Shown: piece after piece, positions 24,098-32,173 of the stretch
How positions within the stretch are numbered: position 1 is the first letter of the stretch
Layout of the letters: every line of letters begins with the position of its first letter
Origin: Streptomyces cellostaticus
GTDB taxonomy: Bacteria > Actinomycetota > Actinomycetes > Streptomycetales > Streptomycetaceae
Reading direction: 5' to 3'
DNA length: 40,737 nucleotides
Assembly: GCF_001513965.1 (NCBI RefSeq)
Contig: NZ_KQ948033.1
Span: 135,620 to 176,356, forward strand
Made by a program: the position numbers and the translations under genes
The notes under the pieces: model-generated
Seen by the model: only the letters and a program-made list of their open reading frames with translations
Told to the model about the DNA's origin: nothing
The model's database searches: none

Positions 24098-26968
24098 ATG
24101 GACGGGGGACGCGGCGCGGCGCGGGGGTTTCACTACCAGTACCTGCGCACCCTGGAGCGGCTGGTTGCGGTGATCGACGATCCGGAGGTTGCGTGCGTCC
24201 GGGTGGAGGGCCCGCCGCCCGGTGACACGGTGGTGGACAAGGTCGATTTCGATGTGGTGGGCGCGGACGGGACGGTGCGTGAGGCGGTTCAGGTCAAGAG
24301 CCGGGTCGCGGGTGGTTCCATGAGCGGTGCTCTGGCGCTGGGCGTCCTGTTGGACATGCTCAACGGCAGTCAGGAGGCGGGCCGATACTGCCTGCTGACC
24401 AATGCCCGCCCGGGGGCCAGGGGGGACCGCCTCGAAGAAGTCCTGTCCGCAAGGTTCGAACCGCACATGCTGCTCGACACCCTGCTGGAACTCTTCCACG
24501 ACGCGCCCCAGCGCCGCGACCAGCTGACGAGGCTGAGCGCCGACGGCCTTGCCCGGCTGGCTCGCTGCCGCCTCGAGTTCGACGCGCGCGATGACAGCGA
24601 GATCCTCGAAGAACTGCGTAACTGTCTGCGCGGCATCCGCAATCGCGCGCATCAAGGGCTGGGGGACGCATCAGCCGGGCTGCTCACCGGATACCTCATC
24701 TCCGAGATCCATGGCCGCGCGGCCGATATGACCGGCGAGTCGGCAGCCTTCTCCCTGGCCGAGCTGCGCAGCCTGATCCTTGTTGATGCGCAGACGTTGG
24801 CGCAGTCGATCGGAACCCGCGACTGGGGCACCATCGCGGGAAAGATCCCGGCTATCCCCGACGTGCGTCGGCCTCGCCTCATCGAGCCGCTGCTCGCCGC
24901 TTTCCCCGCCACGCACAAGCAGCCGACGCGACGGGCAACCCTCGTGGGACCGTCGGGAATCGGCAAGTCCAGCGCCGCTGCCCTCTACATCGCCGAGCGG
25001 GCCGACGCCTACGACTTCATCGGCTGGATCGACTGCGAGACGACAGCCTCAACCCATGGCTCGTTCCTGCGGGTACTGGACGCGCTGGACCCCAACGCCG
25101 CCGCTCGCCCTGAAGCCCGGCCCGAACAAACGCAGCAGGCGGTGCAGCGCGCCCTGGGCCGACTGCCCGGCCGCTGGCTGCTGGTCTTCGACAACGTGGC
25201 CGTGATGCGGCAGGCCGAGCCGTGGGTACCCACAGCGAGCCGGGGCGATGTCATCGTCACCACGCTGAACGCGGCCACCAACCTGGGCCCCGGCGAGGTC
25301 GTACACGTATCGGCCATGGAACGCCCCGAATCCGTCCAGCTCCTGACCCGACGTCTTCACCTGGACGATGCCGACGAGGCCCCGTGGCAGGGCGCACTGG
25401 ACCGGCTGGCACGCGAACTGGGCGACTGGCCCCTGGCCCTGGAGCTCGGCGCCGGCTACCTCTATACATGCGGGCTCGGACTCGACCAGGTCGACCACTA
25501 CCTCAAGGCCCTCAAGCTGCGCTCCTACGCGGATGAGGAGATGGTGCCGCTCGGCTATCCCCGAAGCCTCGCGGCCGCCCACACCATGTGCATCGAACAG
25601 ATCGAGGCACGGATCCGGCCCGGCACGGTCCTCGATGTCGCCGCCGTGGCCGTGCAGATGTTCTATGCGGCCGCCTACCTGGCCTCCCAGCAGATCCCCG
25701 CGCATCTCCTCCTCGCCGCGGCGATCAGCAGGGTCGAGGACCTCGACGCCAAGCACCGCGGCCCCGTGCTCATTCCCCCGGAGACGGTGAACATCGGTGA
25801 GGCGCTGCGCGAGCTGGCCCGCTTCTCACTCATCAAGAACGATCTCCCCTTGCCGCCCTCGTACGGCGAGACGATGCCCGGGGCCGACCGCTCTCTGTCC
25901 GTCAATACGGTCAGTCAGGAGCTAATGCGAGAACGCCTGTCGAGGCACCCGGCGCAGGCCACAGCGGTCGATCAACTGGCCGGGCACATGGAGCGCTGGC
26001 TCACTGGCCCCGTGCAGCTGGGCGAGTTGGAGCGGGTACGCGTCATGCAGTCGCACGCCGAGATGCTCCTGGAACACATCGACCGCCTCGACCTGCCGAG
26101 CGAACGCGCGGCCCTCATCTGTGGAAACCTTGCCGCGCCCTACTACCTGCAGGGGGACGTGGTGCGAGCCGAGGAGCTTTACCTGCGAGAGCTCGACTTC
26201 CTGGCGAGAGCTGGCTCGGACAATGACGCACTCGTCGTTCAAACACGGTTTGCTTTGGCTGTCATGCGCATCCAGGTTTATGAGCTCGGCAATGACAGAC
26301 GCCCGACGCTGAAGACCACACTGGAAGAGGCGGTAGCTCATCTGGAGTTCGTCCTCTACCAGGCGCAGTCATGGGTGTTCGAGTATCCCAAGGCCGCCAT
26401 GAAACTCGCCATCGACTCGCGGCTGCTGCTCCAGGGATCGAGCGTCCCGGAGGCCCTGTCGCCACGGCTCGCGCTCCTCGCCGAGGCCTTCACGGACCTG
26501 GAGTCGAGAATCGAGCCGACTCCCTACGCCGCGCAATACGGAGCACTGGAGCAGGCAGAGGACTGCTTGCGCAACAACCGCCACGCCGAAGCGGAATCGT
26601 ACTGCCGAGGGCTGCTGGATCAGGGGGTATCGGGGCCACTCGAAGTGGAGACCCGGCGCCGCCTCGTCGAAGCCCTGGCCGGGCAGGCGAAGTGGGACGA
26701 GGCGATTAGCGAAGTCACCTACTGGCAGGACGATGCGATGGCGCCACGACTCTTCCGGCACGCCATCGTCGATCTGATACGCAATGTCTGCGTCAGCTGC
26801 GCCGAGGCCTTCGCCGAGGGTGATGCCGGCTCGCTGCGACTCTTGGACCACGTGGTTGACTGGCCCCATCTTGATGAATTCATCGTCATGGGATCCGACG
26901 CCGACAACCGCGCCATCACCAGCGCCCGCGCGCTGCGCGACCTGATCCGCAAGGCACTTGGGGGATAG
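24098..26968 (+). CDS. STAND NTPase with N-terminal Cap4/DUF4297-like nuclease (Avs-like defence protein)
   Basis: A 956-residue single-protein sensor-effector. The N-terminus matches the Cap4/DUF4297 nuclease pattern: GFHYQYLRTLERL, then a Glu in CVRVEGPP, Asp in VDKVDFDVVG (about 46-53) and AVQVKSR (about 64-69), the Q-x-K box. The centre is a STAND/NB-ARC ATPase: Walker A GPSGIGKSS near 284, Walker B LLVFDN near 361, a sensor strand GDVIVTTLNA, and the GxP-type motif GDWPLALELG near 442. The remaining ~400 residues are helical, TPR-like repeats, the likely ligand sensor. In known Avs/STAND systems, phage-protein binding oligomerises the NTPase and activates the nuclease. ATG at 24098 follows GGAAGGGG; an in-frame GTG at 24053 is less likely. 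The domains are clear; the trigger is unknown. Confidence 0.85.
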   Translation: MDGGRGAARGFHYQYLRTLERLVAVIDDPEVACVRVEGPPPGDTVVDKVDFDVVGADGTVREAVQVKSRVAGGSMSGALALGVLLDMLNGSQEAGRYCLLTNARPGARGDRLEEVLSARFEPHMLLDTLLELFHDAPQRRDQLTRLSADGLARLARCRLEFDARDDSEILEELRNCLRGIRNRAHQGLGDASAGLLTGYLISEIHGRAADMTGESAAFSLAELRSLILVDAQTLAQSIGTRDWGTIAGKIPAIPDVRRPRLIEPLLAAFPATHKQPTRRATLVGPSGIGKSSAAALYIAERADAYDFIGWIDCETTASTHGSFLRVLDALDPNAAARPEARPEQTQQAVQRALGRLPGRWLLVFDNVAVMRQAEPWVPTASRGDVIVTTLNAATNLGPGEVVHVSAMERPESVQLLTRRLHLDDADEAPWQGALDRLARELGDWPLALELGAGYLYTCGLGLDQVDHYLKALKLRSYADEEMVPLGYPRSLAAAHTMCIEQIEARIRPGTVLDVAAVAVQMFYAAAYLASQQIPAHLLLAAAISRVEDLDAKHRGPVLIPPETVNIGEALRELARFSLIKNDLPLPPSYGETMPGADRSLSVNTVSQELMRERLSRHPAQATAVDQLAGHMERWLTGPVQLGELERVRVMQSHAEMLLEHIDRLDLPSERAALICGNLAAPYYLQGDVVRAEELYLRELDFLARAGSDNDALVVQTRFALAVMRIQVYELGNDRRPTLKTTLEEAVAHLEFVLYQAQSWVFEYPKAAMKLAIDSRLLLQGSSVPEALSPRLALLAEAFTDLESRIEPTPYAAQYGALEQAEDCLRNNRHAEAESYCRGLLDQGVSGPLEVETRRRLVEALAGQAKWDEAISEVTYWQDDAMAPRLFRHAIVDLIRNVCVSCAEAFAEGDAGSLRLLDHVVDWPHLDEFIVMGSDADNRAITSARALRDLIRKALGG

Positions 26969-27170
26969 ACCGGTCGCATCGCCCGGATCGCCGAGCGGCT
27001 TGGCACCCGCCGGACCATCGCCACCGGACTGACCGTCATGGCCCTGGGCTGCGTGATCCTCAGCCTGGTGCCAGCCTCTACGCCCGTCTGGCCCCTGGCC
27101 CTGCTTCTGATCCCGGTCGGCGTCGCCGACCGCTGTTCATGCCGCCGACCACCGCCCTGCTGCTATTTAG
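26969..27170 (+). pseudogene. Remnant of an MFS (DHA2-type) transporter
   Basis: Immediately after the STAND stop codon, one frame reads GRIARIAERLGTRRTIATGL and continues with two hydrophobic helices (VMALGCVILSLVPA, WPLALLLIPVGVA), the pattern of one loop-and-helix unit of a major-facilitator drug exporter. After a one-base shift near 27134 the sequence continues as LFMPPTTALLL, a strongly MFS-like helix start. Only about 65 codons survive, with no start or flanking parts, so it is debris marking an old recombination junction at the end of the defence gene. Confidence 0.6.
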
Positions 27171-27247
27171 AGGTCATCTCGATGTAGGTGCCAGCGGTGG
27201 TTAGATCCTGTCCGCTGGTGCGGAACACCACTGAGTTGAGCGGGTCT

Positions 27248-27510
27248 TCAAAGTTGAGCGGTGCGGAGGTGCCCGCGGGCTCGGCGGGTGGTGACGCAGC
27301 GTGTGTGTAGGCGCTGGTTGGCTGGGTTGTGGAAGCCGTGGGCAGCCCTGGCGACGAGCTTGATCACGCGGTTGATGCCGTCGCTCTTGGCGTTGCTGTG
27401 GCCGGTGGTGATGAACGCTTCGATCTCGGACCACCAGCGGTCGACCGTGACGGCGAGCTGGCGGACCTCAGGGATGTCGGAGTCCGCGCACCAGGTCCTG
27501 GTTTTTCAGT
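27248..27510 (-). pseudogene. ISL3-family transposase, C-terminal fragment
   Basis: The minus strand encodes the conserved tail of an ISL3 transposase: LAVTVDRWWSEIEAFITTG, HSNAKSDGINRVIKLVARAA, GFHNPANQRLHTRCVTTRRA, then a stop at 27248. The N-terminal ~80 percent is missing, and the fragment begins abruptly near 27510 within the end of the neighbouring broken gene. It is a dead remnant showing past ISL3 activity. Confidence 0.82.
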
Positions 27511-27950
27511 GACTTCAGGTAAACGTATGCATCATTGTGAACCACCAAGAGCGCGTTGAGGGCCTCCAAGATCCCCGCACGGCTGACCAGAGTCGCTTCG
27601 ACCACGCGCTCACGGAGATCCCTCCGGGCCGCAGATGGGGAGCGCATCGTCTCTGCTATCTGGACACCCTCAGTACCCTGCTCGATGTCAGTCGCAACGT
27701 GAATTAGCTAGCGCTGACACTCTTTGGTAGCCATCATCACGTGGGAATACGGCACTCGGTGCCGAAGCCAGTGCTCGTGCTGGGTATGGGCCTGGTGCTG
27801 CGACTGCTGCATCGCTGCTCGTTCCGCTCGTTCCGCTCCTTCCCGAGCACCGCGGACAGCCGCAACTCCGCCAACGGCCGCACCGCCCAAGGCTCCGACC
27901 AAGCCGACGGCAGCCGCGATTACTGCAGCCCAATCCGCGTCCATATCCAT
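27468..27950 (-). pseudogene. Small membrane-anchored protein gene interrupted by an in-frame TAG
   Basis: From ATG at 27950 the frame encodes an N-terminal Ala/Gly-rich transmembrane helix (AAVIAAAVGLVGALGGAAV), then a charged Gln/His/Ala-rich helix (about 80 residues) until a TAG at 27708-27710. Reading through in the same frame gives another ~80 coherent helical residues (RDLRERVVEATLVSRAGILE, ALNALLVVHNDAYVYLKSL) to a stop at 27468, overlapping the ISL3 fragment in a different frame. I read this as one former gene of about 160 codons with a nonsense mutation and a 3' end altered by the insertion. Streptomycete proteins with one N-terminal helix followed by a long soluble helix are common; function unknown. 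The first 80 codons could still make a truncated product. Confidence 0.55.
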
Positions 27951-28447
27951 CCCCTTGGCTCCCACCCTGCAAATCCCATCGTGGCGGCTTCCTCTGGCGT
28001 GTGACCAGTCGCAAGAACGAACGGAGACAGCGTGAGCCCTGACCGCTACGTCCGGTCCTGCGCCCTTGAGTCAGCTGTCCGGCAAGCCGCTAACAGGTCG
28101 CTCACCACGGTACGTAATCAGCGGTGGTCGGCGGCGCCCCCTACAGTTCGAAGGATAAGCGGCTAGCGTTCAGTCGCCACTGCGAGACATCCATCACAAA
28201 CGCACAGGATGAAGGTGAATGAATCGGACTTGCGTGGCATGGAGTGCCTGACGCCAACTGGCCTTTCCCTTGGAATCCAGGGTTCCCCCCGGGTGGCTGA
28301 CACTCGATGCCGCCGGAAAGGGTGACTCTCTGTCAGGGCTCTCCCGTAACCTGAATGTCATAAGGCCGCCTTCGAAGTGAAGGCGGCCCGGACAGCTCAC
28401 GTGCGGGTACCAGCCGCCGCGAGCCAGGAATTCAAGGGAGTTCTACC
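27951..28447. other. Intergenic region upstream of the antirepressor gene
   Basis: About 500 nt with no convincing gene and lower GC than average. It contains the hairpin at 28364-28388 and must hold the promoter of the antirepressor-like gene. No other structure was recognised. Confidence 0.45.
28364..28388 (+). promoter_or_regulatory. Perfect 10-bp hairpin in the leader of the antirepressor gene
   Basis: GGCCGCCTTC-GAAGT-GAAGGCGGCC is a perfect 10-bp stem with a 5-nt loop, about 60 nt before the start codon. There is no U-tract, and it lies upstream of the ribosome site. It is more likely an operator, an mRNA-stability element or an attenuator stem than the terminator of the broken upstream gene, which lies on the other strand. 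Confidence 0.6.
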
Positions 28448-29272
28448 TTGTCCAACTTGGACACTACCGTGCCCCCCGACGATGGGGCCAGTGGGGGGTC
28501 TAGTCCTTTCGACCGGATCATGCTCTTGGATCACAAGGGCGAGGAACGCTGGTCCGCACGCGACCTCCAGCAGCTCATGGGCTACGAGCGCTGGGAGCGC
28601 TTCGAAGATGTCATACGGCGGGCCCAGGAGACGATCACCGCCACGGGTCTGGATCCGCTCGATCACTTTCGCGGTGCCGTGCGACTGATGCCGGGCGGTC
28701 GCTGGGGCAAGCAGAGCGTGGCCGACTATCGCCTCACGCGCTTCGGGGCGTACCACGTCGCACTGGCCGGCGACGGGCGGAAGCCGGAGGTCGCTGCGGC
28801 CAAGACCTACTTCGCGGTCAAAACTCGCGAGGCAGAGGCGGCGCAGCAGTCGGTCCCGGACGTCTCCAGCTCTGAGGGCGTCCTGGCCCTGGCGGAGAGG
28901 TACGTAGAGGCTGCACGCGAACTCGTCACCACGAAGAAGGAGCTTGCTATCGCGGCCCCCAAAGCAGGCAGGTGGGACGCGTTCTGCAATTCCGACGGCT
29001 TGATCGACATGGGCTGCGCGGCGAAGGCCCTGACGAAGATCACAGGCGGACTCGGCCGGACGAAGTTCATGGAGCTCCTGCGGCGGAGGGATATCCACTT
29101 CCTCCAGGTGCAGAACCCGCGGCTGCCCTACGAGGACCACATCAAAGCCGGGCGAGCGGAAGTGAAGCTAGTCCAAGCGGGATACCAGTGGGTGGAGCAG
29201 ACTTTCTTCACCCCGAAGGGCCTGGACTGGCTCGTCAACAGGCTGGGAGGCGAAGCCCTTCCAGCCGCCTAG
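28448..29272 (+). CDS. Phage-type antirepressor: BRO/DinD-like N-terminus with KilAC C-terminus
   Basis: A 274-residue protein with two recognisable parts. The N-terminus (about 20-125) resembles BRO/DinD domains: HKGEERWSARDLQQLMGYER, DYRLTRFGAYHVALAGDGRK and AAKTYFAVKTREAE. The C-terminus (about 175-270) is KilAC-like: RWDAFCNSDGLIDMGCAAKAL, GRTKFMELLRRRDIHFLQVQ and TFFTPKGLDWLVNRLGG. Such proteins are prophage antirepressors or DNA-damage-responsive factors. It starts with TTG at 28448, well positioned after AAGGGAG, so translation may be weak. A hairpin lies in the leader and a terminator follows. No other prophage genes are near, so it has probably been recruited into the island. Confidence 0.82.
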   Translation: MSNLDTTVPPDDGASGGSSPFDRIMLLDHKGEERWSARDLQQLMGYERWERFEDVIRRAQETITATGLDPLDHFRGAVRLMPGGRWGKQSVADYRLTRFGAYHVALAGDGRKPEVAAAKTYFAVKTREAEAAQQSVPDVSSSEGVLALAERYVEAARELVTTKKELAIAAPKAGRWDAFCNSDGLIDMGCAAKALTKITGGLGRTKFMELLRRRDIHFLQVQNPRLPYEDHIKAGRAEVKLVQAGYQWVEQTFFTPKGLDWLVNRLGGEALPAA

Positions 29273-29286
29273 GGGCACGACGGGCA

Positions 29287-29303
29287 CCCGCCGTCGAGGC
29301 GGG
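29287..29303 (+). terminator. Terminator after the antirepressor gene
   Basis: CCCGCC-GTCGA-GGCGGG, a 6-bp stem with a 5-nt loop that can be extended with mismatches, lies 15 nt after the stop and is followed by a moderately T-rich stretch (TGTTCGGTCGCTT). Confidence 0.65.
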
Positions 29304-29547
29304 CGCCTGTTCGGTCGCTTAATGGCAACTCACGGGTACCTCATATGAATTACCCGACAAGTCTTCCATCGGGTGTAACGTTGTGTCACCAGATGTGCTA
29401 CTGGGGGCTAACGGTCGGTCGATAGTCATGTGTGCCCTCGACGGACGGGACTCCGCCGAGGGCAAGACCAGAGGGGAACTGGCCTCCCGTGGTGCAGAGT
29501 TACCGTAGAGCGCCCGTGTGCGCCCGCCTCAGATACGCCAGGCAGCC

Positions 29548-30375
29548 ATGATGCCGACGGGCTTCGGGACCGCGAGTGTCGGCCAGCTGCCGCGCCTTCA
29601 CGTCTATGTTGACGAGACTGGCGACCGGGGCTTCAGTGACAAGTCCCGAGGGAAGTCCCCGTTCTTCGCCATGACGGCGCTAATCGTGCCGCAGGAGGAG
29701 GAATGGTTCGTCAAGGTAACCGCTGGAGGCCTGCGCAGCGTTGTACACAGCGGCCCACCCGAAGCCCGGCACAAGCCGCTCCACTGGGTGGAGCACTTCA
29801 AAGCGAAAAGGCCGGAGAGACGCCGCCAGGCGGCGCTCGCTCTGTCTCGCATGCGCAGCGTCATGGTCATCCATGTCATCGCCCACAAAGAGACCATGCA
29901 CAAAGACTGGGGCATGAGCCAGAGCAAGGAGCTGTTCTACAACTACACAACTCGTCTTCTCCTGGAGCGCGTTGCTCTGGCGGCACGCGAATGGCCTGGA
30001 GGGAGGCGGCTCGCTGTCGTGCGTCTCGGAGCGGTCAAGCACATGAATCACTCCACATCTGAGAGCCACCTCGACTACGTCCGCCGGGGAAACTGCGAGA
30101 CCTACCAGGTTCCATGGTCTTTGATCAAATGGCCTCCCACTTGGGAATCCACCGAACGCGACGGCATTCAGCTCGCCGATCTGCACGCCGGCCTTCTCAA
30201 CGCCGCGCTCTCCGGAGATCCTCGTGACACGTCCTGCGCTGAGAACCTCCTGCTGTGCAAACATCAGCTGCGACGCTCGTATGATGGACGGATCATGGGC
30301 CGTGGAGTGAAGGTCATCGGAGACGATTCCTTCGTCACCGGACGGATCTGGTGGCCAGCGTGGCAACGGCCGTGA
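29548..30375 (+). CDS. DUF3800 family protein
   Basis: About 275 residues with the DUF3800 hallmarks: N-terminal strand LHVYVDETGDRGF with conserved Asp-Glu and Asp, a hydrophobic strand PFFAMTALIVP, a central conserved Glu/Lys region and a C-terminal ERDGIQLADLHAGLLN, the invariant QLAD motif. The fold is RNase H-like and a nuclease role is suspected, but the biochemical function is not established to my knowledge. It occurs frequently in mobile and defence regions. ATG at 29548 (or 29551) is chosen; the in-frame GTG at 29518 adds poorly conserved residues; neither has a strong ribosome site. It follows the antirepressor gene's terminator and so is probably its own transcription unit. Confidence 0.85.
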   Translation: MMPTGFGTASVGQLPRLHVYVDETGDRGFSDKSRGKSPFFAMTALIVPQEEEWFVKVTAGGLRSVVHSGPPEARHKPLHWVEHFKAKRPERRRQAALALSRMRSVMVIHVIAHKETMHKDWGMSQSKELFYNYTTRLLLERVALAAREWPGGRRLAVVRLGAVKHMNHSTSESHLDYVRRGNCETYQVPWSLIKWPPTWESTERDGIQLADLHAGLLNAALSGDPRDTSCAENLLLCKHQLRRSYDGRIMGRGVKVIGDDSFVTGRIWWPAWQRP

Positions 30376-30588
30376 CCAATAAGAAGCCCCTGAGGGGACT
30401 CCCGGGGGCCACAACCACCTCTGTGGGTGGAGGGATCCAGTTTCCTGGTTCCGACCTTCTTCCCGGCAGCCCTCCCAAGGGCTTCTAACCCCACCCTAGC
30501 GCACGGGGAGATACGTTGCCCACAAGCATGCACATCAGGATAAAGCTGTTCACTAACGGGCATCCTGTGACGTCCCTCTTTGCCATTC

Positions 30589-30846
30589 CTAAGGCATGGG
30601 GAACCAAGCATCCCCACAGCCGACCCACCCCACATCGATGATGTCGATGCCGTCCAGGTAGGCAGAGAACATCACCCAGGAGCGGGAGCCGAATCGCACA
30701 GCGGCATCCCATCCACCTGGGTCCGGCCACGCATCTAGCCGGACGAGCGCTGCCGCGATCGTCTCCATGACTTCTTGCCGTCCGGCGTCGGGCAATGTGG
30801 CCAGCGCGTCCTCCACCTGGACCGCCAACTCGACTCTGTACGTCAT
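30589..30846 (-). CDS. RelE/ParE-like small protein
   Basis: An 85-residue protein with the topology of the RelE/ParE toxin fold: strand (YRVELAVQVEDAL), two helices (PDAGRQEVMETIAAALVRLD), then strands SRSWVMFSAYLDGIDIIDV. The basic catalytic residues typical of RelE ribonucleases are not obvious, and no antitoxin gene is adjacent on the same strand, so it may be an orphan or inactive member. ATG at 30846 follows a GGGGG run. It converges on the DUF3800 gene. Confidence 0.6.
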   Translation of the reverse strand: MTYRVELAVQVEDALATLPDAGRQEVMETIAAALVRLDAWPDPGGWDAAVRFGSRSWVMFSAYLDGIDIIDVGWVGCGDAWFPMP

Positions 30847-30963
30847 TGCGCACCCCCGTGCTTGTGATCAGTCAGGGCAGCACCGTACGGCCCGGCGGCG
30901 GGAGGTGTGCGGGCCTGTGGATAACCGGCCCGTGCCCGGATGCCGCAGGGCCTCGGGGCTCAT

Positions 30964-30990
30964 CAGCCCCTTCAGCCCCTTCAGCCCCTT
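30964..30990. repeat. Three tandem copies of a 9-bp unit
   Basis: CAGCCCCTT is repeated three times without interruption (30964-30990), in the intergenic DNA between the RelE-like gene and the next plus-strand gene. It is probably slippage-generated; a protein-binding role cannot be excluded. Confidence 0.6.
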
Positions 30991-31050
30991 TGCCCCCGTG
31001 AGACACGCAGCTCACGGACCTGTGATCAGGTATTTCACCAGGACGGGACC

Positions 31051-31347
31051 GTGGCGGTGAGAAAGGGCTCAGGGGCATCCCAGGGCCCCGACCCTCCAGC
31101 CAGCCTCGTGCCGGGTGTCCGCGTCGAGCGTGCCGTGGCCGTCGATGGCCTTTGGGCTCGCGGCGTGGACAGCATGGCGGTGTGGGTCGAAGTGGGAGAA
31201 CTGCGGCCACTCGGTGAGCTGACCAGCTCCGGTGCCGTCGTGTTCGGCGGTCACGACTACCACGGCCGGCTCGTAGACCATCCCGAGTATGGCTGCACTG
31301 TCAGTGCGCTGTGGTCCACTGAATCGTTGTGCGGGAACAGCAACTGA
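31051..31347 (+). CDS. Hypothetical protein, 98 aa
   Basis: A small beta-rich protein (VRVERAVAVDGLWARGVDSM, AVWVEVGELRPLGELTSSG, AVVFGGHDYHGRLVDHPEYG) with GTG at 31051 after GGACGGGA. No family recognised. It lies about 120 nt upstream of the membrane-anchored Mrr-like gene on the same strand, so the two may be co-transcribed. Codon bias supports coding. Confidence 0.5.
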   Translation: MAVRKGSGASQGPDPPASLVPGVRVERAVAVDGLWARGVDSMAVWVEVGELRPLGELTSSGAVVFGGHDYHGRLVDHPEYGCTVSALWSTESLCGNSN

Positions 31348-31465
31348 CCGAGGGGGTCGTGTGGTTGGAGAGGGTGCGCGAGGCAGGGCGCGGGCAGGGC
31401 TCAGCGGCAAGCTCGCCGAGTTCCGTGGACATCTTGCGGACGCGTGTGCGGCGTTGAGGATGTCC

Positions 31466-32173
31466 ATGCCTCACGGCATCAGCGAGGACGAGCATGAGCG
31501 TCTGCTGGAGAGGCGCAAGAAGCTGCAGTTCGCTTCACTCGCCGTAGCGGCGGTCATCGGAGGCGCTGGGTTCATCGGCTTCTTCGTCTGGCTGGGCGCC
31601 TGGCTGAACGATCACTGGGGGATATATGCCGTCCTGCCGCAGGCAGGACTGATGCTCGTGGTCTTCTTCGGGGCGGCGGCAGAGCAGCGCCGCAGGTGGG
31701 AAGAGCGTCGAGCGCAAGGGCTGCGGATGCAGCTGTCCGAACTGGACGAGTCGGACCACCGGGCCTTCGAATACGCGGTACGCGATCTGATGCGGCGGGA
31801 CGGATTCACGGCCGAGCGAGTCGGCGGTGCCGGTGACGATGCCTGCGACGTGCGCGCCGTGGATGCCGATGGTCGGGTCTGGGCCATCCAGTGCAAGCAC
31901 CGGCGCGATGGCTGGGCAGGTAGAGCCACGGGGGTCGGCGTGCTGCAACAGGTCAACGGGACCGCGGCGCCGGTCCATGGCGCCCAGGTCGCCGTGGTGG
32001 TCACCAACGGACGCTTCAGTGGACCTGCTGTGCACTGGGCCGAGCGGCATGGGATTCGGCTGATGGACCGTCACTGCCTGGAGCTGTGGAGCCGGGAGGG
32101 ACAGCCGCTGTGGGAAGCCCTCGGGGGCATCAAGCGCCCCCGGCGTCTGCCCAGTCAGGCGCGTCGTCCTTGA
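31466..32173 (+). CDS. Membrane-anchored Mrr-like restriction endonuclease
   Basis: A 235-residue protein with a short charged cytoplasmic start (ISEDEHERLLERRKK), two transmembrane helices (FASLAVAAVIGGAGFIGFFV and GIYAVLPQAGLMLVVFFGAA), then a soluble Mrr-cat domain: HRAFEYAVRDLMRRDGFTAE, an Asp in DDACDVRAV, AIQCKHRRDG with the Q-x-K box, and a closing strand-helix (AQVAVVVTNGRFS, AVHWAERHGIRLMD). These are the catalytic residues of type IV-like PD-(D/E)xK nucleases. ATG 31466 is chosen because GAGG lies 6 nt upstream; ATG 31460 and GTG 31361 are in frame. The membrane anchor suggests cutting of incoming DNA at the envelope or a response to envelope events; this is inference. Confidence 0.82.
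   Translation: MPHGISEDEHERLLERRKKLQFASLAVAAVIGGAGFIGFFVWLGAWLNDHWGIYAVLPQAGLMLVVFFGAAAEQRRRWEERRAQGLRMQLSELDESDHRAFEYAVRDLMRRDGFTAERVGGAGDDACDVRAVDADGRVWAIQCKHRRDGWAGRATGVGVLQQVNGTAAPVHGAQVAVVVTNGRFSGPAVHWAERHGIRLMDRHCLELWSREGQPLWEALGGIKRPRRLPSQARRP

Noticed and set aside
24098..26968. AfsR/SARP-type transcriptional activator with NB-ARC and TPR
   Set aside because: The N-terminus has a Q-x-K nuclease pattern instead of a winged-helix/BTAD DNA-binding domain.
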